A stretch of 64,000 bases of DNA from the NCBI GenBank assembly GCA_965197865.1, contig CBDANZ010000003.1:625459-689458 (forward strand), written 5' to 3'. How positions within the stretch are numbered: position 1 is the stretch's first letter; every line of letters begins with the position of its first letter. The position numbers and the translations under genes were made by a program. This document shows positions 16,826 through 24,430 of this stretch, piece after piece. This stretch comes from CBDANZ01 sp965197865 (GTDB taxonomy: Bacteria > Acidobacteriota > Vicinamibacteria > Vicinamibacterales > CAVVIG01). The notes under the pieces were generated by a model, which was not told the origin of the DNA, ran no database searches, and saw only the letters and a list, made by a program, of their open reading frames with translations.

Positions 16826-17847
16826 CTGCGTGACACAAGATGGCGGGCAATCGCCACGTAGCTGTCGACTGCCTCGTAAAGGTCGGCGATCTCGACGAAC
16901 TCGTCGGCGGTGTGCGCCACATGAACCGATCCGGGGCCAAACAGGAGCGGCTGGCCCCACCGGTTCAGGAACGGAATGTCGGTTGTGTACGGGAAAACGG
17001 CACCCTCAAAACCCGAGATCCTTGTCATGCGCACCGGCGGCACCTCGAGGATGTGCTCGATGGTGATGCGCCGCTCGAGCGGGGCGATGGCCCGTCGCAC
17101 GCTGGCCGCGTCGCAGACCGTGCGGAACATGACCTCGGCCTCAGCGGACGGCGACACCACGTTCGGTGCGATACCGCCCGTCATGAGTCCAATCGTGTAA
17201 TGCGTGCGGCCGAGGTCGGGATCCGAGGGTAGCTCGATCCTGCGCAGATCGATGAGCGCGTCGAGCAGCTTGTCGATGGCCGACTCGCCGAGCTCGGGAA
17301 AGGCTGAATGAGCGGTTCGGCCGGACGCACGCAGCTTCAGTCGCAGCGCGCCGCGCGTGGCGACGGCCAGCCGATTGTCGGTGGGCTCGCCGTCCACGAG
17401 AAACCGGCATCCGGCCGCTGCACGATTCGCCGCCCGCGCCCCATCGCTGCCGCGTTCCTCGCCGACGATAAACAACAAGCCGACCCGCATTTCACCGTCG
17501 TGCCTCAGCCGGTCTGCCGCCGCCACCTGGGCCGCGAGAATACCCTTTGCATCGCACGCACCCCGCCCGTAGACTCGACTGCCCTCGACGCGGCTCGGGA
17601 AGAATGGCGGCACGCAGTCGAAATGCGTGGAGAACACGAGGAGAGGCGTTCCCGATCCGACGATCAGATTGAATCGCGTGTCGTCGACCGCCTGTTCCTT
17701 GACCTCGAAGCCGAGACCCCGTAGATATCGGGCGAGCCATTGCCCAGCCTCCGTCTCGCCTCCCGTCGTCGAGTCGATGTCGACAAGCGCCCGCGTGAGC
17801 GCGAGAAGATCGACTGTCTCGTGTTCGGAAGGGCCTACCGAATCCAT
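16822..17847 (-). CDS. M20 family peptidase, probable succinyl-diaminopimelate desuccinylase
   Basis: A 341-residue zinc peptidase of the M20 family. Metal and catalytic motifs are FSTHFDCVPP (His and Asp, near 80-85), VYGRGACDAKG with the bridging Asp, and the GEERGSDGA glutamates. A dimerisation domain with RTAHSAFPELGESAIDKL follows. The operon position directly after dapD, with the start ATG at 17847 lying inside the last codons of dapD, argues for the DapE step: removing succinate from N-succinyl-L,L-diaminopimelate. ArgE-like or other acyl-amino-acid deacylase activity cannot be excluded by sequence. The stop overlaps that of the convergent amidase. Confidence 0.82.
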   Translation of the reverse strand: MDSVGPSEHETVDLLALTRALVDIDSTTGGETEAGQWLARYLRGLGFEVKEQAVDDTRFNLIVGSGTPLLVFSTHFDCVPPFFPSRVEGSRVYGRGACDAKGILAAQVAAADRLRHDGEMRVGLLFIVGEERGSDGARAANRAAAGCRFLVDGEPTDNRLAVATRGALRLKLRASGRTAHSAFPELGESAIDKLLDALIDLRRIELPSDPDLGRTHYTIGLMTGGIAPNVVSPSAEAEVMFRTVCDAASVRRAIAPLERRITIEHILEVPPVRMTRISGFEGAVFPYTTDIPFLNRWGQPLLFGPGSVHVAHTADEFVEIADLYEAVDSYVAIARHLVSRS

Positions 17848-18674
17848 GCCTCGAGCTCCGTCCGCGTGTCGGTGCGCGAGTCGCGGTACTTGACGATCAC
17901 CGGCGTCGCGAGCGAGAGGCCCCAATCCGGACCCATTCCGGCGGTCACAGCGCGAGCGCCCGGCACGACCACCGCGCCTTCGGGCACGACCACCGGCCGA
18001 TCGCCAGTCGGCTCGATGATCTCGCCGCGGACGAGATCGTACACTGGCGTGGACCCGGTCAGCACGGTGCCGGCCCCAATGACGGCGCGGGATTTGATGA
18101 CGGCGCCCTCGTAAATACCGGTGTTGCCTCCAACAAGCGCGTCGTCCTCGATGATGACCGGCAGCGCGCCCACCGGCTCGATCACCCCTCCGATCTGCGC
18201 GCCCGCGCTCACGTGCACGCGCGCGCCGACCTGGGCGCACGAGCCGACCAGCGCGTGAGAATCGATGAGCGATTGCTCGCCGATCCACGCGCCGATGTTC
18301 ACGTACATCGGCGGCATGCAGATCACTCCTGACGCAAGGTACGCGCCATCGCGCACGGCCGATCCACCCGGCACGATGCGCACGCCGGCCGCCAGCCCGG
18401 GCCGCTTGAGCGGAAGGGTGTCCTTGTCGTAGAAGGGCAGCCGTCCGTGATCCATCGACTGATCGACGAGATCGCCGAACCTGAAGCCGAGCAGGATGCC
18501 CCGCTTCACCCAGGCGTTGACGCGCCACCCGATGGCGATGGACGGATCCGGCTCCGCTGCGCGCACCTTCCCCTCCGACAGCGCCTCGCGCAGCCGGGCA
18601 AACGTCGCGCGTGCCCGTTCACGATCGGCAGATGCGCCGGCGACCACCAGATCGTTGATGTCGGTTTCAAGCAT
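17835..18674 (-). CDS. dapD: Tetrahydrodipicolinate N-succinyltransferase
   Basis: A 279-residue DapD, which transfers succinate from succinyl-CoA to tetrahydrodipicolinate in the succinylase branch of diaminopimelate synthesis. The C-terminal two thirds is a left-handed beta helix of hexapeptide repeats (GAWIGEQSLIDSHALVGSCA, then QVGARVHVSAGAQIGG, then IIEDDALVGGNTGIYEGAVI), and the N-terminal helical domain includes IAIGWRVNAWVKRGILLGFR. The length is standard. Fifth gene of the asd-lysC-dapB-dapA-dapD run, with a 69-base gap to dapA and an overlap into the M20 gene. Confidence 0.95.
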   Translation of the reverse strand: MLETDINDLVVAGASADRERARATFARLREALSEGKVRAAEPDPSIAIGWRVNAWVKRGILLGFRFGDLVDQSMDHGRLPFYDKDTLPLKRPGLAAGVRIVPGGSAVRDGAYLASGVICMPPMYVNIGAWIGEQSLIDSHALVGSCAQVGARVHVSAGAQIGGVIEPVGALPVIIEDDALVGGNTGIYEGAVIKSRAVIGAGTVLTGSTPVYDLVRGEIIEPTGDRPVVVPEGAVVVPGARAVTAGMGPDWGLSLATPVIVKYRDSRTDTRTELEAWIR

Positions 18675-18743
18675 GTCAGGACGCTACCACGAACGGAACG
18701 GACTTCTGCGTGTTCTCCGCTGAGGAATTCTGGGAACCGACGG

Positions 18744-19643
18744 TCAGACGAGAGCCGTCTTCAAGAGATCGAGACTCTTGAGCACCCTTAGAATCTCTTG
18801 CTTCGACTCCGGCTTCGGCGAGCACATCGGGAGCCGGTAGATCTCTTCGAGCAGGCCCATCACGGCCATGGCCGCTTTCACCGGAACTGGGTTCGCCTCG
18901 ACGAAGTTGATCTGCATCAACGGGAGAATCCGATTGTGCACGGCCTGTGCTGCCTGGAAGTCGCCGCGCTCGGCGGCCTCGACCATCCCCACCATGTCGG
19001 CCGGGATTTCGTTCGACGCCACCGAGATGACTCCACGTCCGCCGACCGCCATCAGCGGTAACGTCAGCGCATCGTCGCCTGACAGCACGAGGAAATCTCC
19101 CGGGACCACGTGGCAGATCTCGCACATCTGGATGATGTTGCCCGACGCCTCCTTGACGCCGACGATGTTTGCAATGGCAGCCAAGCGAGCGAGTGTCACC
19201 GGTTCCACGTTGCAGCCGGTTCGGCTCGGCACGTTGTAGACAACGATCGGCAGCGGAGTCGCGTCGGCAATCGCGCGGTAGTGCTGATACAGCCCTTCCT
19301 GCGTCGGCTTGTTGTAGTAAGGCGTCACGGACAGCAACCCGCTCGCGCCGGCTTGTTTCATCTCGCCGACCAGATGAATCACTTCGTTCGTGTTGTATCC
19401 GCCGGCCCCGGCCAGAACCGGCACTTGGCCATTCGCCTCGTCCGCGAGGATTTCGACGATGCGCAGGCGTTCGGTATTGGTGAGCGTCGGGCTCTCGCCC
19501 GTCGTGCCGCAGGGAACGAGAAAGTGAATGCCGGCGTCGATCTGCCGCCGACCGAGACGGCGCACGGCCTTCTCATCGAGTTCGCCGGTCCTGGTGAACG
19601 GCGTGACGAGCGCTGTACCGACGCCAGTCCAATTGGTCCTCAT
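18744..19643 (-). CDS. dapA: 4-hydroxy-tetrahydrodipicolinate synthase
   Basis: A 299-residue DapA that condenses aspartate semialdehyde with pyruvate. The Schiff-base lysine is Lys164 in IVGVKEASGN, and the catalytic tyrosine is Tyr136 in PIVVYNVPSRTG. The GTTGESPTL block lies near residues 46-54, all as expected for the family, and the length is normal. It lies 40 bases after dapB. Feedback regulation by lysine at the protein level cannot be judged here. Confidence 0.96.
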   Translation of the reverse strand: MRTNWTGVGTALVTPFTRTGELDEKAVRRLGRRQIDAGIHFLVPCGTTGESPTLTNTERLRIVEILADEANGQVPVLAGAGGYNTNEVIHLVGEMKQAGASGLLSVTPYYNKPTQEGLYQHYRAIADATPLPIVVYNVPSRTGCNVEPVTLARLAAIANIVGVKEASGNIIQMCEICHVVPGDFLVLSGDDALTLPLMAVGGRGVISVASNEIPADMVGMVEAAERGDFQAAQAVHNRILPLMQINFVEANPVPVKAAMAVMGLLEEIYRLPMCSPKPESKQEILRVLKSLDLLKTALV

Positions 19644-19683
19644 CGTGGCACCTCAATCTGCAATCTCATCCCGTGGGTCACCT

Positions 19684-20373
19684 CTAGACCCCCAGAACAT
19701 CGCGCATCGTGAACCAGCCCTGCTTGCCCTGCACCCAGCGAGCCGCCAACAGGGCGCCGCGCGCGAAGGCGCCGCGGTCGCGCGCCGTGTGCGACAGCGT
19801 AATCGATTCCGAGGGGCCGTCGAAACCAATCGTGTGCGTGCCGGGGATGTGGCCGGCGCGCGTCGACGACACGTCGATCGGCCTCGCGTACCCAGCGTTC
19901 TCCATCGCGTGCTTTAGGAGGACAGCGGTACCCGACGGCGCGTCCTTTTTCATGACGTGATGCCCCTCGTGCAGGAAGGCGCCGAAGTCATCGTGGGCGG
20001 CCAAGAGTCGGGCGGCTCTCGCGACGATGGACTCGAACAAGACGACACCGGTGGAAAAATTCGGCGCGGCGACAATCCCAATGCCAGCGTCAGCAATGAC
20101 CCTGCGAAGCGTGGTCTCCTGCTGCTGCCACCCCGTGGTGCCGAGCACGACGTTGATTCGACGTCGCGCCAGCGCGGGCACGTTTACCATGACCGCGTCG
20201 GGCGCCGTGAAATCGACCGCCACGTCGACGCCGTCCCAGCGCCGGTCGTCGATCGGTCTGGAGTGGGACGGCGACTCGGGATCCACGATCCCGGCGACCT
20301 CGCAGCCATACTGCCCGGCGAGTCTTTCGACCAACCGCCCCATCTTCCCGTGTCCGACCAGTAAGATGCGCAT
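19684..20373 (-). CDS. dapB: 4-hydroxy-tetrahydrodipicolinate reductase
   Basis: A 229-residue DapB. An N-terminal nucleotide-binding domain (ILLVGHGKMGRLVERLAG) is followed by FTAPDAVMVN, the LGTTGW turn, PNFSTGVVLF and the catalytic segment GHHVMKKDAPSGTA with its conserved histidine and lysine. It is somewhat shorter than the 260-270-residue proteobacterial enzymes, with trimmed loops near the N-terminus, but no motif is missing. The 52-base gap to lysC contains an inverted repeat CCACGAAG/CTTCGTGG (20386-20423). Confidence 0.94.
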   Translation of the reverse strand: MRILLVGHGKMGRLVERLAGQYGCEVAGIVDPESPSHSRPIDDRRWDGVDVAVDFTAPDAVMVNVPALARRRINVVLGTTGWQQQETTLRRVIADAGIGIVAAPNFSTGVVLFESIVARAARLLAAHDDFGAFLHEGHHVMKKDAPSGTAVLLKHAMENAGYARPIDVSSTRAGHIPGTHTIGFDGPSESITLSHTARDRGAFARGALLAARWVQGKQGWFTMRDVLGV

Positions 20374-20425
20374 GGCGTTAGTTCACCACGAAGGCACCCC
20401 CTGTGTCCTTCGTGTCTTCGTGGTT

Positions 20426-21793
20426 CTACCTTCCAAAGAACGCTGCGTGCAGCCGGTTCATCGCCTCCGGTACATCGGCGTCTCGCATGACGAACGTGAT
20501 ATTACGGCGCGACGCCGCCTGCGAGACGAGACGGAGCGGAATCTGTTCGAGCGAGGTAATCGCCCGAGCGAACAGCGCGGGATCGGCTCGAACATTTTCT
20601 CCCACGAGGCACACGATAGCCATATCGGGCTCCAATCCGACTTCCGCGAAGTTGCGCAGGTTGCTCACGATATCGTCGAGCTTTCTCGCGTTGTCGACGG
20701 TCACCGACACGCTCACCTCGGACGTCGTCACGACATCCACGGGCGTCTTGAAGCGCTCGAACACCTCGAACAGCCGACGCAAGAATCCGTGGGCCATGAG
20801 CATTCGCGTGGACGTGATGTCGACCACCGTCACGCCGCGCTTGCAGGCGAGCGCCGTCAGGCCGCCGTAGATGCGGCCATCGGCGGTGATCATCGTCCCC
20901 GCCATCTCCGGCCGGAGAGAGTTGAGGATGCGAACGGGAATGTTTTTCGAGACGGCCGGCAGAATCGTGCTGGGGTGGAGCACCTTCGCCCCGAAGTAGG
21001 CCAGCTCGGAGGCTTCGGCGAAGGATAGCTGCGGCACGAGCCGAGGCGCCGCCACCACGCGTGGATCGGCCGTGAGCATGCCGTCGACGTCGGTCCAGAT
21101 TTGAATTTCATCGACGTCGAGACACGCGCCGAAAATAGCGGCCGAGTAGTCCGACCCGCCGCGGCCGAGCGTGGTGGTCACGCCGCTAGCGTTCGCGCCG
21201 ATGAACCCGCCCACGACCGCCACCTCACCGGCGGCCCGCCTGGCTCCGACCAGCTCGCGCGTGCGCCGGCACGTCGCCTCCATGTCGGGTATAGCCTCGG
21301 TGTGCTGGTCGTCGGTCACGAGCAGAGCTCGCGCATCCAGCCACGCGGCACGAATGTTCTCGGCGATGAACGCCGCCGCGACGACTCGGCTGCTAACAAG
21401 CTCGCCCATCGCGACGAGGGCATCGTGCGCCCGCGGCGAGACCTCCGCCACTCTTGCGAGCGCGCGAAGATTCCCAATCAGATCCAAAAGTTCCCGGTTC
21501 AGCTGAGCGACGAGGCTCACGAGCTGGTCGCCACTGATGAGCGAGGTCGCCACGGCGATGTGCCTCTGAAACAGGTCCTCGAGAATCTTCCCGGCGGCTT
21601 CGCCCCTGCCCTCGCCAGCCAGCCGTCCCGCTTCGATCAGCCGGTCGGTGACTTTCGACATCGCCGACACGACCACGACGGGAGGCGTGGAGGCCCCGCC
21701 CGCCTCGAGCTGATGACGGACGATTGCGATCACGCGCCGCATCGCATCGGCGTCGGCCATCGAGGTGCCGCCGAACTTCATGATCACGTTCAC
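20426..21793 (-). CDS. lysC: Aspartate kinase
   Basis: A 455-residue monofunctional aspartokinase, first step of the aspartate family. The kinase motif MKFGGTSMADADAM opens the protein. VVSAMSKVTDRLIEAG, GFIGANASGVTTTLGRGGSD (the aspartate/ATP region) and IWTDVDGMLTADPR follow. The C-terminal third has the two ACT domains that bind lysine or threonine in this family. The GTG at 21793 is chosen because it overlaps the asd stop as GTGA, a typical coupled start; the ATG at 21781 is the alternative. No homoserine dehydrogenase domain is fused. Confidence 0.93.
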   Translation of the reverse strand: MNVIMKFGGTSMADADAMRRVIAIVRHQLEAGGASTPPVVVVSAMSKVTDRLIEAGRLAGEGRGEAAGKILEDLFQRHIAVATSLISGDQLVSLVAQLNRELLDLIGNLRALARVAEVSPRAHDALVAMGELVSSRVVAAAFIAENIRAAWLDARALLVTDDQHTEAIPDMEATCRRTRELVGARRAAGEVAVVGGFIGANASGVTTTLGRGGSDYSAAIFGACLDVDEIQIWTDVDGMLTADPRVVAAPRLVPQLSFAEASELAYFGAKVLHPSTILPAVSKNIPVRILNSLRPEMAGTMITADGRIYGGLTALACKRGVTVVDITSTRMLMAHGFLRRLFEVFERFKTPVDVVTTSEVSVSVTVDNARKLDDIVSNLRNFAEVGLEPDMAIVCLVGENVRADPALFARAITSLEQIPLRLVSQAASRRNITFVMRDADVPEAMNRLHAAFFGR

Positions 21794-22836
21794 AGCAGGC
21801 CCAGCCGGCGCATCAGCTCGGCGTTCAGAATCGCCGCGCCGGCTGCGCCACGGATCGTGTTGTGCCCGAGCGCGACGAACTTGTAGTCGAACAGCGGACA
21901 TGGACGCAGCCGGCCGATGGTGACCGTCATCCCGCCGTCTCGGTTCACGTCGAGAAGCGGTTGCGGGCGATTCGCCTCGGCGAGGTACACGATCGGCTGC
22001 CGCGGTGCGGACGGGAGGTCGAGTGCCTGTGGACGGCCTTTAAAGGACGCCCAGGCATCGATAATCGCTTCGGCCGGAGGGTGCTCGTCCAGTCCGACCG
22101 AGATCGACCCGGTGTGCCCGTGATGCACCGGGACGCGCGTAGTGGTGGCACTGAGCTTCACCGGATGGAACTCGATACGACCGTTCTGCAGCGACCCGAG
22201 AATCTTTCTGGTTTCTATCTCGATCTTTTCCTCCTCGCCGCCGCCGATGTGCGGAATCACGTTACCGAGAATGTCCCACGACGCCACACCGGGATATCCC
22301 GCCCCTGAGATCGCCTGCAGCGTAGTGACCATCGCCGTCTTCAGTCCGAACGGCCGGAGCGGAGCGAGCGCCATCGCCACCACAACAGCCGCGCAGTTTG
22401 GGTTCGTGATGATGCGTCCGTTCCACTCCTTGACGGTACCCTGCGCGTCGAGCAGCGCAAGATGATCTGCGTTGATCTCAGGGATGAGCAGGGGAGCCGT
22501 GTCCTCCATCCGGTAGTTGCGTGAATTGCTGACCACGATGTGGCCGGCTTGCGCGAAGGCAGCTTCGATTTCTCCGGCCACCGAGGAGTCGAGCCCAGAG
22601 AACACCAGCTTCGGCGCCCGACCGGGCGTAGCCGTGTCGACCGTGCAACGCGCAAGGTCATCGGGCAGACCATTTGGCAGGCGCCAGGCGGCGGCGTCGC
22701 GAAACACCTTACCCTCGGAACGGTGGCTCGCACCGAGCCATTCCACCTTGAACCAGGGGTGGTTGGCCAGAAGCGCGATGAACTGCTGGCCGACCGTACC
22801 GGTCGCGCCCAGGATGCCGACGGGAATTGGAGCCAT
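21790..22836 (-). CDS. asd: Aspartate-semialdehyde dehydrogenase, archaeal/fungal type
   Basis: A 348-residue NADP-dependent aspartate-semialdehyde dehydrogenase. VGILGATGTVGQQFIALLAN binds the cofactor, SNSRNYRM follows near 103-110, and the catalytic Cys148 is in IITNPNCAAVV. The TLQAISGAGYPGV and VPVHHGHT segments place it in the archaeal/fungal-like subgroup rather than the E. coli type. It is the first protein-coding gene after the attenuator-like leader; its ATG is only 12 bases from the terminator's T run. Coupled by a 4-base overlap to lysC. Confidence 0.95.
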   Translation of the reverse strand: MAPIPVGILGATGTVGQQFIALLANHPWFKVEWLGASHRSEGKVFRDAAAWRLPNGLPDDLARCTVDTATPGRAPKLVFSGLDSSVAGEIEAAFAQAGHIVVSNSRNYRMEDTAPLLIPEINADHLALLDAQGTVKEWNGRIITNPNCAAVVVAMALAPLRPFGLKTAMVTTLQAISGAGYPGVASWDILGNVIPHIGGGEEEKIEIETRKILGSLQNGRIEFHPVKLSATTTRVPVHHGHTGSISVGLDEHPPAEAIIDAWASFKGRPQALDLPSAPRQPIVYLAEANRPQPLLDVNRDGGMTVTIGRLRPCPLFDYKFVALGHNTIRGAAGAAILNAELMRRLGLL

Positions 22837-22848
22837 AGGCTTTCGTGC

Positions 22849-22881
22849 AAAAAAAAGCCGACGCGGTCGAACCGTGTCGGC
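22849..22881 (-). terminator. Intrinsic terminator/attenuator before asd
   Basis: Minus-strand sequence GCCGACACGGT, loop TCG, ACCGCGTCGGC, then eight T residues. The 11-bp stem has one A-C mismatch. It lies between the leader ORF and the asd start, so it would stop transcription of the whole operon unless prevented. Confidence 0.85.
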
Positions 22882-22908
22882 AGGGTCAACGCTCGTGTGT
22901 GATGACGA

Positions 22909-22992
22909 TCAGCGCTCGAGCACAACTCCCCCGACACGGCTGGCCCGCTTTCGGCTAGTGCGCGTTCCCGTGTCGGATGTGAACTGCATCAT
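22909..22992 (-). CDS. Putative leader peptide of the asd operon
   Basis: A 27-codon frame with two adjacent ATGs (22992, 22989). Its residues 5-12 read TSDTGTRT, so four of eight codons are threonine (ACA, ACG, ACG, ACT). They are followed by several arginines, one lysine and a TGA at 22909-22911. The threonine codons coincide with segment 1 of the attenuator, and the ORF's end lies past segment 2. The ribosome site is weak (CGAAG just upstream). It is called because of its position in the attenuator, not from homology. Threonine is one end product of the aspartate pathway; arginine codons (five) are an alternative signal. Confidence 0.5.
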   Translation of the reverse strand: MMQFTSDTGTRTSRKRASRVGGVVLER

Positions 22993-23031
22993 CTTCGTAG
23001 AACAAGTCTGTTTCGGCCAGTCAGAAAAATG

Positions 23032-23059
23032 AGTATAGCATGGAGACGGAATGCTTCAA
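23032..23059 (-). promoter_or_regulatory. Promoter of the asd operon leader
   Basis: TTGAAG (23059-23054) and TATACT (23037-23032) with 16 bases between on the minus strand. Transcription would begin near 23025, giving a leader of about 190 bases with the full attenuator. The -35 overlaps the start codon of the divergent hydrolase gene. Confidence 0.5.
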
Positions 23060-24079
23060 GCCTTCTTCCACGCGTGGGAACGGCGGCTCGCCGTCGTCTC
23101 CAAAGATCGCGTCGTGCGGCCCTTCGAGTGGGGTCTCGATTGGATTCCCTCTAACGGCCCGCCTGCTGGTGCGCCGCCGGATGAGGTGTTGGGTCTTTGG
23201 GTCTCGCAGGTGATGGCCGATACCGACGCGTTCTTCACGCCGCCGCCGACCACGGACTACAGACTGAGTACGAGATCGTCGGACGGTAATCGCGTGCTGT
23301 CGTTTCCATCCGCGTTCAACACGCCGCACCGGGAAAACAACACTGTCTACTGTCGGTACTTCCCAGCGGGCCGGCGGCGACATCGAACCGCGGTCCTCGT
23401 CTTGCCTCAGTGGAATGCGGATCCTGGCGGCCACGTTGGATTGTGCCGGGCGCTGGCCATGAGCGGGCTCTCGGCGTTGCGGCTCAGCTTGCCCTACCAT
23501 GACCAGCGGATGCCGCCAGAACTTCAGCGCGCCGACTACATCGTCAGCGCGAACGTCGCGAGGACCGTCCAGGTGTGCCGCCAGGCGGTGCTCGACGCAC
23601 GGCGCGCGATCGCGTGGCTGGCCGCCGAAGGGTTCGAGCGCATCGGCATTCTGGGCTCGAGTCTGGGCGCGTGCCTCGCCCTGCTCACGACGGCCCACGA
23701 GCCGCTCCTGAAGGCCCAGGCGCTCAATCACATCTCGCCCTATTTCGCGGATGTCGTTTGGCGAGGCATCTCGACGCGCCACGTGCGTGAGGGGCTCGAC
23801 GGACACATCGAACTCGATCGCCTTCGAGCGCTATGGAAACCCATCAGCCCACGGTGGTACCTGGATCGCATCCGGGTCCGGCAGACGTTGCTTGTGTACG
23901 CGCGCTACGATCTTACATTTCCGGTCGATCTATCAGAAGATCTGGTGCGCGAGTTCCGCGATCGCGGCATCCCGCATGAGCTGGCGACGCTGGGCTGCGG
24001 CCACTACAGCGCGGGCAAGACGCCGTTCAAATTCGTCGACGGCTGGATTCTCGTGCGGTTTCTCAGAAAAGCGCTGTGA
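23051..24079 (+). CDS. Alpha/beta hydrolase of unknown substrate
   Basis: A 342-residue alpha/beta-hydrolase-fold protein. AVLVLPQWNADPGGHVGLCR is the region after the first core strand, IGILGSSLGACLALL holds the nucleophile elbow serine, LLVYARYDLTFP probably carries the acid, and LGCGHYSAGKTPF the catalytic histidine. No signal peptide is apparent. The first 80 residues (FFHAWERRLAVVSKDRVVRP, FEWGLDWI) are not typical of a known esterase class. It is divergent from the asd operon with only 58 bases between the leader start and its ATG, so shared control is possible but unproven. Confidence 0.75.
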   Translation: MLQAFFHAWERRLAVVSKDRVVRPFEWGLDWIPSNGPPAGAPPDEVLGLWVSQVMADTDAFFTPPPTTDYRLSTRSSDGNRVLSFPSAFNTPHRENNTVYCRYFPAGRRRHRTAVLVLPQWNADPGGHVGLCRALAMSGLSALRLSLPYHDQRMPPELQRADYIVSANVARTVQVCRQAVLDARRAIAWLAAEGFERIGILGSSLGACLALLTTAHEPLLKAQALNHISPYFADVVWRGISTRHVREGLDGHIELDRLRALWKPISPRWYLDRIRVRQTLLVYARYDLTFPVDLSEDLVREFRDRGIPHELATLGCGHYSAGKTPFKFVDGWILVRFLRKAL

Positions 24080-24164
24080 CCCCCAACATCATCGTCCACC
24101 GCCGGCACGACGCTCGTGATGACAATCACGCCGAACATGCCCACCCCGAGACCCCGGAGACGCA

Positions 24165-24330
24165 TCAGACTTCGAGCACGATCTTCCCGAACTGGCCCGA
24201 CTCCTCGAACCACCGCTGCGCCGCGGCCGCGTCGGCCAGCGGGAAGGTCCGGTCCACCACCGGCTTGAGCCGGCCCGCGAAGAAAAGCATCCGACGCGCA
24301 GCAGCTCGCCCTTTGTGCCCATCCACCAGG
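24165..24330 (-). pseudogene. Zinc-type alcohol dehydrogenase/quinone oxidoreductase remnant
   Basis: The last 40 residues of a medium-chain dehydrogenase are readable: LFFAGRLKPVVDRTFPLADA, then AAAQRWFEESGQFGKIVLEV and a stop. A preceding WMGTKGELLR is in a neighbouring frame. The cofactor-binding domain is absent. It is a truncated and frameshifted remnant between a hydrolase gene and the M16 pair; its 85 bases of downstream flank carry nothing I can name. Confidence 0.65.
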
Positions 24331-24430
24331 GCCGAGCTCCGGCTCCGGCGCCTCCTCGTAGCGAAGAACCTTCGGGCTCCGTGTTCGTGAAATCGAACCG
24401 CTTTCTCTGAATTCAAGACCAGAGATGCTA

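Larger units (their letters stand above)
22837..23025 (-). promoter_or_regulatory. Transcription attenuator leader of the asd-lysC-dap operon
   Basis: On the minus strand four segments can pair in two exclusive ways. Segment 1 CCGACACGG (22976-22968) pairs perfectly with segment 2 CCGTGTCGG (22939-22931). Segment 2 can equally pair with segment 3, an exact second copy CCGACACGG (22880-22872). Segment 3 also forms the 5' arm of an intrinsic terminator with segment 4 CCGCGTCGG (22866-22858). A short ORF with four threonine codons overlaps segment 1. This is the layout of ribosome-mediated attenuation: stalling on segment 1 would free 2 to sequester 3 and allow readthrough into asd. Mechanism and inducing amino acid are inference; the pairing is directly readable. 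Confidence 0.7.

Noticed and set aside
22837..23025. Lysine riboswitch or T-box upstream of asd
   Set aside because: The leader of about 190 bases is short for a lysine riboswitch, and I see no multi-helix core or T-box sequence. The repeated CCGACACGG segments and the short ORF explain the structure better.
24004..24213. Small minus-strand membrane-like ORF downstream of the hydrolase
   Set aside because: The only support is one hydrophobic stretch; the frame overlaps the hydrolase end and the oxidoreductase remnant, and has no ribosome site.
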